Source: Hydrotalea sandarakina
GTDB taxonomy: Bacteria; Bacteroidota; Bacteroidia; Chitinophagales; Chitinophagaceae
Direction: 5' to 3'
Length of the DNA: 64,000 nt
Assembly (NCBI RefSeq): GCF_003254115.1
Contig: NZ_QKZV01000010.1
Location: 1 to 64,000, forward strand
Made by a program: the position numbers and the translations under genes
The notes under the pieces: generated by a model
The model's input: only the letters and a program-made list of their open reading frames with translations
What the model was told of the DNA's origin: nothing
Databases searched by the model: none
Shown here: positions 26,307 through 35,655 of the stretch, piece by piece
Numbering within the stretch: position 1 is the stretch's first letter
Layout: each line of letters starts with the position of its first letter

Positions 26307-29300
26307 ATGCAGGAGATATATCATCAAACCATATTAAATGCCCCCTTAGCCGTTTTTTTATCTACAGAAGATGGTACGGTGATAGAAGCGAATTATGCCG
26401 CTGCTAAATTATTTGGTTACGAGTTAGAGGAATTAAAAGGCATGCATAGAAGTAGTTTTATTGATCAAACCATGCCGGGTTTTGCTGAAATGTATCAAGA
26501 AAGGGCTCGTACCGGTGCCATTCATGGAAAGTTTATTGGAATAAGAAAGAATGGCGAGCGTTTTCCTATTCAAATGTCATCTCAACTTTTTACTACTAAT
26601 ACCGGAGAAAAAAGAGCATCCGCCATCATTGCTGATATTTCTGAAAGTGAAAGTCAAGTTGAGAAGAACCGGCAATTAATGGATGAAATGCAGTTGATAT
26701 TATCTAATACGGATGAGTCTTTTATTATTGTTGATGATCAATTAAACATAGTGGCCTTAAATACTTCCGCTTCTATTCGTAGTGAAGAAATTTTAGGCAG
26801 GAATATAGAAGTGGGTACTCCTGTTTTAAGTTATGCTTCTCCCGAAAGATTGCCTGCTTTAAAGCAATTGTATGCCGATGTATTAGCTGGACACCCTCAT
26901 AAAACGGTTATTGCAATTCCTTATAATGGTCAAAATATATATTATCAAATTTCTTATAAGCCCATTAAAAACGATGCAGGTGCCGTTAAACATATTATGA
27001 TTAATACTGTTGACATAACCTTGCAAAAAAACATTGAAAACCAATTGCAGGAATTGCTCAACAATTCTGAACAACTGAAAAATGCATTTGAAAAAGAAAG
27101 AAACTATTTTGTAAATAGTTTAGAACAATTGTTAGATGGGTTTGCTACCATTAATGCAGAAGGTAATGCTACTTTCATTAATGCCAATGCTAAACGATTA
27201 CTGCATATATCTGAAAATCTGCAACATCCCAATGTTATTGATGCCATTCCGGAAACGGAAAGGGCTTTGTTTGCACAGGTTGTACAGAATGCTATTGAAT
27301 TAAAGCAATCCAATGTATTGGAAATATATCATGCTAAATGGAATGAGTGGATGCGCTACCGCATATATCCTAACCTGGGTGAGATTACTATTTTTTTTAG
27401 AAGCATTACGCAAGATGTTAAAAACAGACAGGCCATTGAAAATTCTGAAAAAACATATAAATACTTGTTTCAGTATAACCCACAGCCCATGTGGATTATT
27501 GATTTTGAAACCAAGCGTTTTTTGGAGGTAAATGAAACCGCCATTCAAAAATATGGATATAGCAGAGAAGAATTTATGAATATGACGGTGTACGATTTGC
27601 GTACCCAGTCTGAAGCTGAAAAATTGCAATTAGAGTGGAAATGGACGAGAAATGTAGACGTTTATTTTGGACAATGGCAACATGTAACCAAATCCGGGAA
27701 TGTTATTGATGTTGAAATTACCTCACATAAAATTACCTATAATCAGCAGCCGGCTTCATTAATATTAATTAATGATATCACCGAAAGAATACGAACCAGA
27801 AAATTATTAGAGCAAAGTAACCAAAGGTTTGAGTATGTATCAGAAGTATCATTCAATGCTATTTGGGATTGGGATCTTGTTTCAGGTAATATGTATTGGG
27901 GTAATGGTTACACGGAATTGTTTGGGTATGCATTAGATGATAATAAAGGAAGCATTAGCCAATGGGAAAATCGCATACATAAAAAAGATGCTAAACGCGT
28001 AACCGAAAGTTTAAAAAAAGCCATAGCCGATGGTGCCAATTTTTGGCAAGAATCGTATTACTATCTAAAGGCAGATGGTACATGGGCATATGTGTTGGAC
28101 AGAGGTAAAATTTTAAAAGATGAAAATGGCAAACCCTACCGTATGGTTGGGGCAATGCAAGATGAAACCTTCAATAAGTACAACCAGTCTATTCAGGAAA
28201 TAGAAAATATTATTTACAACTTAAATTTACAACAGCAGGTTTCATTTAAAGATGTAATTGATGTTTTATTAATTGAATTAGAAAAGTTACACCCCAATAT
28301 GTTGGCTTCGGTGCTAACCTTACAAGCCGACAATACGGTGCAACATTTATCGGCCCCCCATTTACCCGAAGGTTATTTGAAAGCCATAGATGGGGCACCC
28401 ATCGGTCCTGCTGCGGGGTCATGTGGTACGGCCATGTACAATAAAGAATTGGTAGTAGTTGAAAATATTGAAGAAGATCCCCGTTGGAAATTATATAAAC
28501 ATGTTGCATTACAATATCAATTAAAAAGTTGTTGGAGCATTCCTATTTTCAATAAGCACAATGCTGTATTAGGTAGCTTGGCCTTTTATTACAATGAACC
28601 TAAAAAGCCCTCTCAATTGCAATTACAAACCTTGGAGCGCATGAGTAGGCTAATAGGTATTGTAATGGAAAATCATTACAACTATTTATTATTAGCCACC
28701 AATAAACTTCGGTATGAATTAATAGCGCAAGCCACCAGTGATGCATTGTGGGATTGGAATCTTGAAAATAATACGGTAGAATTATTGGGAGATGGTTTTG
28801 AAAAATTATTCGGCTATCCATCAGAGGTTTTACAACGTGATAGAGATTTTTGGACCGGTCACATTCATCCCGAAGATTTGCCCGAGCTACTAGAGCGAGA
28901 AAAAGCTGCGTTTAAAAATACCAAGCAAACTATATGGGAAGCAGAATATCGGTTTAAAAAAAGTAATGGACAATATGCATATGTGCGGGATAAAGGTTTC
29001 ATAATACGTGAAGAAGATGGCAGGGTGTCGAGAATGATTGGTGCAACAGAAGATATTTCGTTGCGCAAATTGAATGAAGAGGAATTAAAGCGGCTTTCAA
29101 TGGTAGCAAAAGGAACTACCAATGCCGTAATTATTACCGATGCACAAGAAAATATTACTTATGTAAATGAAGCTTTTACTAAAATAACCGGTTATACCTT
29201 AAAAGAAAGTTTAGGTAATAATCCTCGTTTTTTACAAGGTCCACAATCCGATGCAGCAGCTATTGCTTACATGCGGCAACAAATTAATGCACAACAACCT

Positions 29301-30479
29301 TTTGAGTGTGAAATACTGAATTATACAAAACAAGGAACCCCTATTTGGTTGCATATACAAGCACAACCTATTTTTAATGAGCATAAACAATTGATTCAAT
29401 ATTTTGCCATTGAAACGGATATAACCGAAGCCAAAAAAACACAGGAAGCCCTTCGATTAGAAGAAGAAAAATATAAACAATTATTCAACACCAACCCGGC
29501 ATCAATTTTTATATGGGATATAAATACCCTGCAAATTTTAGATATGAATGAAACCGGTATTAGTGAATATGGCTATTCGCGTAAGGAGTTATTGAAAATG
29601 ACTATACTTGATTTAAGACCTTCAACAGAATATAATACTTTGCGACAATTTATTGATGAATTTAAACATTCCGATAAAAAGAAGCATGTTCAAGTATGGC
29701 AGCATGTTAAAAAAAATGGGGAACTGATGCAAATGGAAATTGCTTCACACAAAATTATATATGAAGGTAAAGAATGTGTAATGGGCATTGGTACAAATAT
29801 TACGGAACGATTAGCCTTGGAAGCTAAATTAGCGGAAGAACAAGCGCAAAGACGTAATCAAGTAATTGAAGCAGAAATAGCCGCCCAAGAAAAAGAAAGA
29901 CAAGAAATTGGTCGCGAGTTACACGATAATGTTAACCAAATACTTACCGCCAGTCGTATTTATGTTGAAATGGCCAGAAAGGCACACCCGGAAGATGATG
30001 AGTTGTTGCAACAATCATCCTGGTATATTATTCAGGCCATTAAAGAGATTCGGAAACTTTCGAAGGCTTTAATTAATCCCGTTGATAAAGATGTTAGTTT
30101 AAAAGAAGCCATTCGGAAATTGGTGGCCGATATGTCTTTGTTGTTGAATGAGGGCGTAGAAATTGATTTATCGCATTTCAATGAAAAAGACTTGGAAGAA
30201 AAGTTTCGTTTAAACTTATACCGGATTGTACAAGAACAATTAACCAATATTAGTAAGCATGCAGAAGCCACTCAGGTAAAAATTCAATTAAAGCGCACCG
30301 CAAAACTGATTGCTTTGCGTATTGAAGATAACGGTAAGGGCTTTAATGTTAATCAGGTAAAATCAGGCATCGGGTTAAATAATATTCGTAAAAGAACGGA
30401 GATGTATAAAGGCCGGTTTGAAATAGAAAGTGAACCGGGAAAAGGTACTGTTTTAAAAGTTGATTTTTTAAACGTATAA
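26307..30479 (+). CDS. Large cytoplasmic multi-PAS/GAF sensor histidine kinase
   Basis: A 1390-residue kinase with no membrane span. About eight PAS units are visible, near 1-115, 125-245, 265-375, 382-500, 510-625, 800-920, 925-1045 and 1050-1165, with a GAF domain at about 635-790. A coiled linker then leads to the HisKA_3 site EIGRELHDNVNQ (His near 1205) and an HATPase_c domain (IEDNGKGF, SGIGLNNIRKRTEMY). This is the NarX/DegS-type kinase core. The PAS near 970 carries the LOV-like string GNNPRFLQGPQSD, but with Pro where LOV has the photoactive Cys. No response regulator adjoins it, so it is an orphan kinase. Confidence 0.9.
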   Translation: MQEIYHQTILNAPLAVFLSTEDGTVIEANYAAAKLFGYELEELKGMHRSSFIDQTMPGFAEMYQERARTGAIHGKFIGIRKNGERFPIQMSSQLFTTNTGEKRASAIIADISESESQVEKNRQLMDEMQLILSNTDESFIIVDDQLNIVALNTSASIRSEEILGRNIEVGTPVLSYASPERLPALKQLYADVLAGHPHKTVIAIPYNGQNIYYQISYKPIKNDAGAVKHIMINTVDITLQKNIENQLQELLNNSEQLKNAFEKERNYFVNSLEQLLDGFATINAEGNATFINANAKRLLHISENLQHPNVIDAIPETERALFAQVVQNAIELKQSNVLEIYHAKWNEWMRYRIYPNLGEITIFFRSITQDVKNRQAIENSEKTYKYLFQYNPQPMWIIDFETKRFLEVNETAIQKYGYSREEFMNMTVYDLRTQSEAEKLQLEWKWTRNVDVYFGQWQHVTKSGNVIDVEITSHKITYNQQPASLILINDITERIRTRKLLEQSNQRFEYVSEVSFNAIWDWDLVSGNMYWGNGYTELFGYALDDNKGSISQWENRIHKKDAKRVTESLKKAIADGANFWQESYYYLKADGTWAYVLDRGKILKDENGKPYRMVGAMQDETFNKYNQSIQEIENIIYNLNLQQQVSFKDVIDVLLIELEKLHPNMLASVLTLQADNTVQHLSAPHLPEGYLKAIDGAPIGPAAGSCGTAMYNKELVVVENIEEDPRWKLYKHVALQYQLKSCWSIPIFNKHNAVLGSLAFYYNEPKKPSQLQLQTLERMSRLIGIVMENHYNYLLLATNKLRYELIAQATSDALWDWNLENNTVELLGDGFEKLFGYPSEVLQRDRDFWTGHIHPEDLPELLEREKAAFKNTKQTIWEAEYRFKKSNGQYAYVRDKGFIIREEDGRVSRMIGATEDISLRKLNEEELKRLSMVAKGTTNAVIITDAQENITYVNEAFTKITGYTLKESLGNNPRFLQGPQSDAAAIAYMRQQINAQQPFECEILNYTKQGTPIWLHIQAQPIFNEHKQLIQYFAIETDITEAKKTQEALRLEEEKYKQLFNTNPASIFIWDINTLQILDMNETGISEYGYSRKELLKMTILDLRPSTEYNTLRQFIDEFKHSDKKKHVQVWQHVKKNGELMQMEIASHKIIYEGKECVMGIGTNITERLALEAKLAEEQAQRRNQVIEAEIAAQEKERQEIGRELHDNVNQILTASRIYVEMARKAHPEDDELLQQSSWYIIQAIKEIRKLSKALINPVDKDVSLKEAIRKLVADMSLLLNEGVEIDLSHFNEKDLEEKFRLNLYRIVQEQLTNISKHAEATQVKIQLKRTAKLIALRIEDNGKGFNVNQVKSGIGLNNIRKRTEMYKGRFEIESEPGKGTVLKVDFLNV

Positions 30480-30523
30480 GTTGTTTAGGGCTATTTACAA
30501 GAATAGGGTTTCAATGGTTGTGG

Positions 30524-31300
30524 TTAACCAAAAATTCCTTTTATTAACCCCCCGTCTACAGCAATGGTTTGGCCGGTAATATAACCTGCTTCTTTACTTA
30601 ACAGCCATAGTGCTAATTGCGCAAATTCGGTTGCGTTACCCAAACGTTTAACGGGTATTTTGTCGTTTTCCTGTTGCTGAATGATATGAATGTCTGCACC
30701 TGTTTGCGCTTGCTTCTTTTTAAAAACACGTTCAATGGCAGGGGTATTATGTGGTCCTGGGGCAAGAATATTACAGGTAATTCCTTTGTGGGCATATTCG
30801 TTGGAAACTGTTTTGGCAAACCCTGTAACAGCCAACCTAAAAGCGGTACTTAACACTAAATTATCCATTGGTTCTTTAACGGTAGCACTTTCTATAAAAA
30901 CTATACGACCATAACCTTGCTGTTCTAAATGGGGTAAAATAGCTTTCATAAATTTCACTTTCCATCTTAGTAATAATTGATAGGCCATATCCCATTGTTC
31001 CATGGTAGTTTCTGCAATAGTTGCAGCAGGTGGGCCGCCGGCATTCATACATATACCCGATATGTAGGCCGATTGGGCTAATTGAATAAATGCATTAAGT
31101 GTTGCTTCGTCGCTAATATCACCAACTACAAATTGAACTTGGTTGGGGAATTGGCTTTGTAGTGCTTGTAATTTTTCCACACTTCTTCCAACGGTAATAA
31201 CGGATTCGCCTTGTTGTAATAATTGTAATGCAATGGCTTGCCCTAATCCTGATCCGGCACCGCCTACTATATAATGTCTTTTGGTGTTGTTGTTATTCAT
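30524..31300 (-). CDS. Atypical short-chain dehydrogenase/reductase (SDR) protein
   Basis: A 258-residue SDR-fold protein. It has the nucleotide-binding GGAGSGLGQAIA (13-24), NAGGPP (86-91), Ser138 in FIESAT, and the C-terminal GQTIAVDGG. The usual YxxxK is replaced by S151-TAF-R155 (NLVLSTAFRLAV). A subgroup of SDR-like proteins shows this kind of change, and catalysis by the standard mechanism is doubtful. It overlaps the histidine kinase gene as ATGA, so it belongs to the regulator-kinase transcript, an unusual partner for a two-component system. Confidence 0.85.
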   Translation of the reverse strand: MNNNNTKRHYIVGGAGSGLGQAIALQLLQQGESVITVGRSVEKLQALQSQFPNQVQFVVGDISDEATLNAFIQLAQSAYISGICMNAGGPPAATIAETTMEQWDMAYQLLLRWKVKFMKAILPHLEQQGYGRIVFIESATVKEPMDNLVLSTAFRLAVTGFAKTVSNEYAHKGITCNILAPGPHNTPAIERVFKKKQAQTGADIHIIQQQENDKIPVKRLGNATEFAQLALWLLSKEAGYITGQTIAVDGGLIKGIFG

Positions 31301-32634
31301 GTGACATTATTAAAATACAAAGTAAAAATACTTCCTTTGCCCGAAATAGAATGCACTTGAATATCGCCTTTATGTAATAGCATAATTTGCTTGCAAAGAC
31401 TTAGGCCAATGCCGTTGCCATTTTTTTTGGTAGTAAAAAATGGAATAAAAATTTTGTCCTTTATTTCCTCATCAATACCCTGTCCATTGTCAATTACTTT
31501 AATGGTTGTTCCATCCTCATGTTGTTCAGCCTTTATATGCAATAGGGGTTCCTGCGTACATTTTAATGCCTCCAAAGCATTGGTAATTAAGTTAATGAAT
31601 ACTTGTTCCAATAAATCGTTATCGCCCAATACTATTAAATCAATCGGGTGAACAGAGATTTGCCAATCTATGTTTTTGGCATTTAGTGTAGGGCGCATTA
31701 ACAAGTCAATATGTTCTAAAATCCGTTGAACAGAAATTGGCCCTTTTTTCAATTGTTGTATGGCATTTAAATTTCTATACACTTGTGCAAATCTCAGTAA
31801 GCCATCACTACGTCTTTTTATTGTTTCAATGCCGGTTATAACATCAATGTCTTTTTCATTGTTAAAAGTTTGTTGCTCATGGTAGTTTTGTAGTAATGTA
31901 TCTGCTAATGAAGAAATGGGAGCAACAGAGTTCATTATTTCATGTGTCATTACATTTAATAAACTATTCCAAGCTTTTGCTTCTGTTTCTTCCACCACAT
32001 GGTTAATATTCTGAAATACCAATAGCTTTTGCGTACTATCAGCTGTTTTAAAAGTTGTGGCCGTTATTAATATTTTTGTTTTGGTATTTTGTTGTTGCGT
32101 TTCTATTAGTTTGCTTTCACCCGGTAATAGGGTTGTAATATTATCATAAAGAATAGGGTCTCTTTTTGAAATGCCTTTTAAATTTTTTATGTAAGGTATT
32201 TGTATTATTTTTTTGAGTGCTTCATTCATCCATTGTACTTCTTCAGTTGCTGTATTATAGGCTAATATGCCGGTATTAATCAGCGCCAACATTTTTTCAA
32301 GGTATTGTGCATGTAGCTCTTTTTCGCGGCTTAGTTGCTTAAATACTTGATTAATATTATTAAAGCTTTGCCTTAATGGTTTTAAATGAGACGGAGTTGC
32401 TGCTAAATTAAAGTAACGGGTAAAGTCTTTATAGTGAATGGCTTCCGAAAATTCTGCAATTTCTTTATCAATTTTTTTATAAAAGAAAATGATTTTGACG
32501 GCAATGAATAATATAAGTAAAAAGCATCCAATTGAAAATAGGTAGTGTTTTTGTAGGAATAGCCATGTACCTGCACCGGCAGCTAATACTAATAGCAAAC
32601 AGCTTAAAGCAATATAAGTGGTAATTTTAGTCAA
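31297..32634 (-). CDS. NtrY-like membrane sensor histidine kinase
   Basis: A 445-residue kinase. Two hydrophobic spans lie at about 5-52, followed by a linker and a PAS-like region (about 95-200). The HisKA box is [20 protein letters not shown], and the HATPase_c domain shows [22 protein letters not shown] and [13 protein letters not shown]. Its predicted start is TTG at 32634, overlapping the end of the response regulator by 8 bp. No ATG precedes the membrane spans, so the non-ATG start seems real. It should phosphorylate the adjacent sigma-54-type regulator. Confidence 0.9.
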   Translation of the reverse strand: MTKITTYIALSCLLLVLAAGAGTWLFLQKHYLFSIGCFLLILFIAVKIIFFYKKIDKEIAEFSEAIHYKDFTRYFNLAATPSHLKPLRQSFNNINQVFKQLSREKELHAQYLEKMLALINTGILAYNTATEEVQWMNEALKKIIQIPYIKNLKGISKRDPILYDNITTLLPGESKLIETQQQNTKTKILITATTFKTADSTQKLLVFQNINHVVEETEAKAWNSLLNVMTHEIMNSVAPISSLADTLLQNYHEQQTFNNEKDIDVITGIETIKRRSDGLLRFAQVYRNLNAIQQLKKGPISVQRILEHIDLLMRPTLNAKNIDWQISVHPIDLIVLGDNDLLEQVFINLITNALEALKCTQEPLLHIKAEQHEDGTTIKVIDNGQGIDEEIKDKIFIPFFTTKKNGNGIGLSLCKQIMLLHKGDIQVHSISGKGSIFTLYFNNVT

Positions 32635-33967
32635 TATCGTATTTGTTTAATCTTCTGTATAGTGCAGTGCGGGTGATGCCAAGTTCTTTTGCGGCTTTTG
32701 AAATGTTGCCATTATTATTTTCAATGGCTTTTAAAATAGCCTTTTTTTCTACGTTACTTAAAGTGTCGTTTTTTTCCAGTTCAACCGTTTTTTCAATAGG
32801 TGAGTATATAATATCTTGTTCTGTTATCATGTTACTATCGGCCATAATTACAGCACGCTCAATTATATACTGTAATTCCCTAACATTTCCGGGAAATGCA
32901 TACTGTTGTAGTTTTTTAATTGCCGATTGATGTAATTGAGTAGGTGGCTTTAAATATTTTTGGCTATACACCTCTAAAAAATAATTGGCTAAAGGCACAA
33001 CATCTTCTTTTCTATTGCGCAATGGTGGAATAATAATTTCAACCGTATTAATTCTGTATATTAAATCTTTCCTGAACTTACTTTCATTTGATAGGTCCTG
33101 AATGCTGATATTCGTTGCACAAATTAAACGGATATCTATTGCCGTAGGTTCATTACTGCCTAATTTAGTTACCTGCCTGTTTTGAAGTACCGTTAAAAGT
33201 TTAGCTTGTTGTTGTAAGCTAATGTTTCCTATTTCATCTAAGAATAGCGTACCCCCATTAGCGGCTTCAAACCTGCCTAATCTGTCCTCTTTCGCATCGG
33301 TGAATGCACCCTTTTTATATCCAAACAATTCACTTTCAAATAATGATTCCGTTAATGCACCAACATCAACTTTTATAAAAGGCGACTTATTTCGTAGTGA
33401 TTGTTCATGTATGGCTTTGGCAATTAAATCCTTACCGGTACCATTTTCACCCAGTATTAAAATATTGGCATCGGTAGGTGCTACTTTTTCAATTTTTAAA
33501 AAAACTTCTTGCAACACTTCACTTTGCCCAATAATAGTAGTATTGCTGGAATGTTTTGTGTTTTGCTTCTTTGTTTTTTCGGTTGTAGGTATTGAATGAT
33601 AAATGGTCTGTAATAATTTTTCATTGTTCCAGGGCTTAACAATAAAATCGGTAGCGCCTTCTTTCAACGAGCGTATGGCTAAATCAATGGCACCATAAGC
33701 TGTTATCATAATTACACTAGTATCAGGATATTTTGATTTTATTTTTTGTAACCAATAAATGCCTTCATTGCCGGAATGAATAACACTTTTAAAATTCATA
33801 TCAAGTAAAATGACATCAAACTTTTTTGTTGCCAGTAAGGAAGGTATTTGTTCCGGATTTTTTTCTGTTGTTACAGTTGCTCCGGTTGATCGCAATAAAT
33901 AACTCACGGCTGTTAAAACATCCGTATCATCATCTATTACTAAAATTTGAATGGGCGGTAATTTCAT
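32627..33967 (-). CDS. Sigma-54-dependent NtrC-family response regulator
   Basis: A 446-residue activator of RpoN promoters. The receiver domain (about 7-122) has phospho-acceptor D56 in VILLDMNF and the conserved Lys in FIVKPW. The AAA+ domain (about 145-375) has Walker A GENGTGKD (173-180), the loop GAFTDA (220-225) in place of canonical GAFTGA, and Walker B GGTLFLDEIG. The Fis-type HTH is at the C-terminus (NISKAAKELGITRTALYRRL). Transcribed away from the export operon at 34191, it most likely controls that operon through the repeats at 34065-34103. Confidence 0.93.
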   Translation of the reverse strand: MKLPPIQILVIDDDTDVLTAVSYLLRSTGATVTTEKNPEQIPSLLATKKFDVILLDMNFKSVIHSGNEGIYWLQKIKSKYPDTSVIMITAYGAIDLAIRSLKEGATDFIVKPWNNEKLLQTIYHSIPTTEKTKKQNTKHSSNTTIIGQSEVLQEVFLKIEKVAPTDANILILGENGTGKDLIAKAIHEQSLRNKSPFIKVDVGALTESLFESELFGYKKGAFTDAKEDRLGRFEAANGGTLFLDEIGNISLQQQAKLLTVLQNRQVTKLGSNEPTAIDIRLICATNISIQDLSNESKFRKDLIYRINTVEIIIPPLRNRKEDVVPLANYFLEVYSQKYLKPPTQLHQSAIKKLQQYAFPGNVRELQYIIERAVIMADSNMITEQDIIYSPIEKTVELEKNDTLSNVEKKAILKAIENNNGNISKAAKELGITRTALYRRLNKYDID

Positions 33968-34064
33968 TCCCTTTAACCTATATTTAATTCAATCAAAAAT
34001 AACAGCTTTGTGGCAATGTTTACAGTAATAGCCACTACATTCTTACTGCTTGAATAAAGTGTAA

Positions 34065-34103
34065 CAAAAGCGAACAGTGTTTGTATCAAAAGCGGACACT
34101 GTT
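34065..34103 (+). promoter_or_regulatory. Tandem 17-bp direct repeats, probable activator sites
   Basis: CAAAAGCGAACAGTGTT (34065-34081) and CAAAAGCGGACACTGTT (34087-34103) match at 15 of 17 positions and start 22 bp apart, about two helical turns. They lie between the divergent NtrC-type regulator and the export operon, 48 bp before a -24/-12-like element. That placement suits an upstream activator site. Confidence 0.65.
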
Positions 34104-34151
34104 GGTAAGTAAGTTACAAACTATCTATTGAAAATCAATGCATTATAATTC

Positions 34152-34165
34152 TGGCATTCTTTTGC
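34152..34165 (+). promoter_or_regulatory. Sigma-54-like -24/-12 element for the export operon
   Basis: TGGCA (34152-34156) followed by TTGC (34162-34165) resembles the RpoN consensus TGGCAC-N5-TTGCW, but the GG and GC dinucleotides are 9 nt apart rather than 10. The start of transcription would fall near 34177, 14 nt before the ATG. The context (divergent sigma-54 activator, tandem repeats upstream) supports it; the spacing counts against it. Confidence 0.45.
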
Positions 34166-34190
34166 TTTATAGTTTTCAGACCTAAAAATT

Positions 34191-35444
34191 ATGGATACAA
34201 TAATTGAAAAGAAGCCACTGGGCAGAAAAGCCATTCAACGCATTGTTATAGCACTTATCATAATTATTGCTATAGTTAGTGCTTCGTTGTACACAATGCA
34301 TAGTGCACAAACAAAAGTGAGTGCTGATAGAGTAACAATTAGCGAAGTGGTACAAGGCACCTTTCAGGAATATATTCCACTTACAGGTATTGTAATGCCG
34401 GTAACTACTATTTATTTAGATGCCTTAGAAGGCGGAAGGGTTGAACAAAAATTTGTAGAAGATGGTGCAATGGTAAAAAAAGGGCAACCATTATTACGTT
34501 TGTCGAATACAGATTTGGCTTTGAGTTTGGTAAATCAGGAAACCTCTGTGTACAATTTATTAACTCAGATGCAAATTTCGCGGAATGCTGCTGTACAAAA
34601 TACGGTGAATAAATTGAATCAATTGGCTGATGTAGAAAGTCAGTTAAAAGAAGCAAAACGTATTTATGATTTAGATAAGCATTTATATCAGGAAAAAGCC
34701 ATTGGCCTACAAGAATTTAAACAAGCGGAAAACAACTATTTATACTATAACGAAAAAATGAAACTGAGTAAGCAAATATTAGAACAAGACTCAGTTTTTA
34801 ATCAACAGCAATTGCAACAATCCAGGCAATCGTATGAGGGATCACAAAATGCGTTGAATGTAATGCGCAAAAAAGTAGGCGATTTAATTGTACGCGCCCC
34901 CATTGACGGACAATTAACTGCTTTGGATGTTGAAATTGGACAAAATAAACGACAAGGGGAACGATTAGGACAAGTAGATGCGGTTAATGGTTTTAAAGTA
35001 CGCGCCGATGTTGATGAACATTATATTTCCAGGGTGTACAATGGATTAAAGGCAATTTGTACTGTTGCGGGTAAAAATTATACATTAAACATTACTAAAG
35101 TATTTGCACAGGTGGTAAGCGGAAAGTTTCAGGTGGATATGCAATTTAAAGATTCGATTCCTGATGGTATTAAACGAGGGCAGACCTTACAGATACAATT
35201 AATTTTAGGTGATGCTATTCCCTCGGTATTGCTTCCCAAAGGTTCTTTTTCACAACAAACCGGTGGTAACTGGGTATATGTGCTCAATAAAAATGGCAAT
35301 CAGGCTTATAAAAAAGAAGTACAACTTGGCATGCAAAATCCGGATTACTATCAGGTAATAAAAGGGTTGCAGCCCGGCGAAAAAGTGATTACATCCAGCT
35401 ATGAAAGTTTCAATAATGCATCAACAATAGATATCATTAACTAA
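34191..35444 (+). CDS. Membrane-fusion protein of a MacAB-type exporter
   Basis: A 417-residue HlyD/MacA-like periplasmic adaptor. A membrane anchor lies at about 18-38. A barrel-lipoyl segment (GRVEQKFVEDGAMVKKGQPLL read in parts near 83-105), a long helical hairpin (about 125-225, Gln-rich), the second lipoyl half (IVRAPIDGQLTALDVEIGQ region near 230-250) and a C-terminal barrel follow. It is the first gene of the export operon with an ATPase, a permease and a TolC-type channel. The cargo is unknown. Confidence 0.9.
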   Translation: MDTIIEKKPLGRKAIQRIVIALIIIIAIVSASLYTMHSAQTKVSADRVTISEVVQGTFQEYIPLTGIVMPVTTIYLDALEGGRVEQKFVEDGAMVKKGQPLLRLSNTDLALSLVNQETSVYNLLTQMQISRNAAVQNTVNKLNQLADVESQLKEAKRIYDLDKHLYQEKAIGLQEFKQAENNYLYYNEKMKLSKQILEQDSVFNQQQLQQSRQSYEGSQNALNVMRKKVGDLIVRAPIDGQLTALDVEIGQNKRQGERLGQVDAVNGFKVRADVDEHYISRVYNGLKAICTVAGKNYTLNITKVFAQVVSGKFQVDMQFKDSIPDGIKRGQTLQIQLILGDAIPSVLLPKGSFSQQTGGNWVYVLNKNGNQAYKKEVQLGMQNPDYYQVIKGLQPGEKVITSSYESFNNASTIDIIN

Positions 35445-35454
35445 ATTATTCAAT

Positions 35455-35631
35455 ATGAAATTCTTTATATTATTTTATTTTTTATCCTTATTCGAGGGCG
35501 CATCAAAGTTGCACTTCAACAAAACTAACTGTACAATATCAGTAATGAAAGAAGCTAAAAATGAGTTAAAAGTAATAACCGATGATTTATTAATAACGCC
35601 TGCTGATGCACTTTTTTATAAAATACAATAA
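35455..35631 (+). CDS. Small unknown ORF inside the export operon
   Basis: A 58-codon frame beginning ATG 10 bp after the adaptor stop and ending 24 bp before the ATPase gene. It fills the gap between them almost exactly. The N-terminus (MKFFILFYFLSLF) is hydrophobic like a short signal or anchor; the rest is polar (KEAKNELKVITDDLL). No family was recognised. Its fit in the operon and signal-like start favour a real gene, but the length leaves doubt. Confidence 0.5.
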   Translation: MKFFILFYFLSLFEGASKLHFNKTNCTISVMKEAKNELKVITDDLLITPADALFYKIQ

Positions 35632-35655
35632 TTACTAACACCCAAATAAAAATGT

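Noticed and set aside
26162-26407. 81-codon open frame overlapping the start of the multi-PAS kinase
   Set aside because: It overlaps the first PAS domain out of frame, and its composition (Cys- and Arg-rich tail) is that of a frame-shifted read.
29210-29255. True LOV photoreceptor domain in the multi-PAS kinase
   Set aside because: The cysteine required for the flavin adduct is replaced by proline, so normal LOV photochemistry is not expected.
33222-33599. 125-codon plus-strand open frame antisense to the NtrC-type regulator
   Set aside because: It is a shadow of the conserved AAA+ domain on the other strand, with Ser-rich, low-complexity composition.
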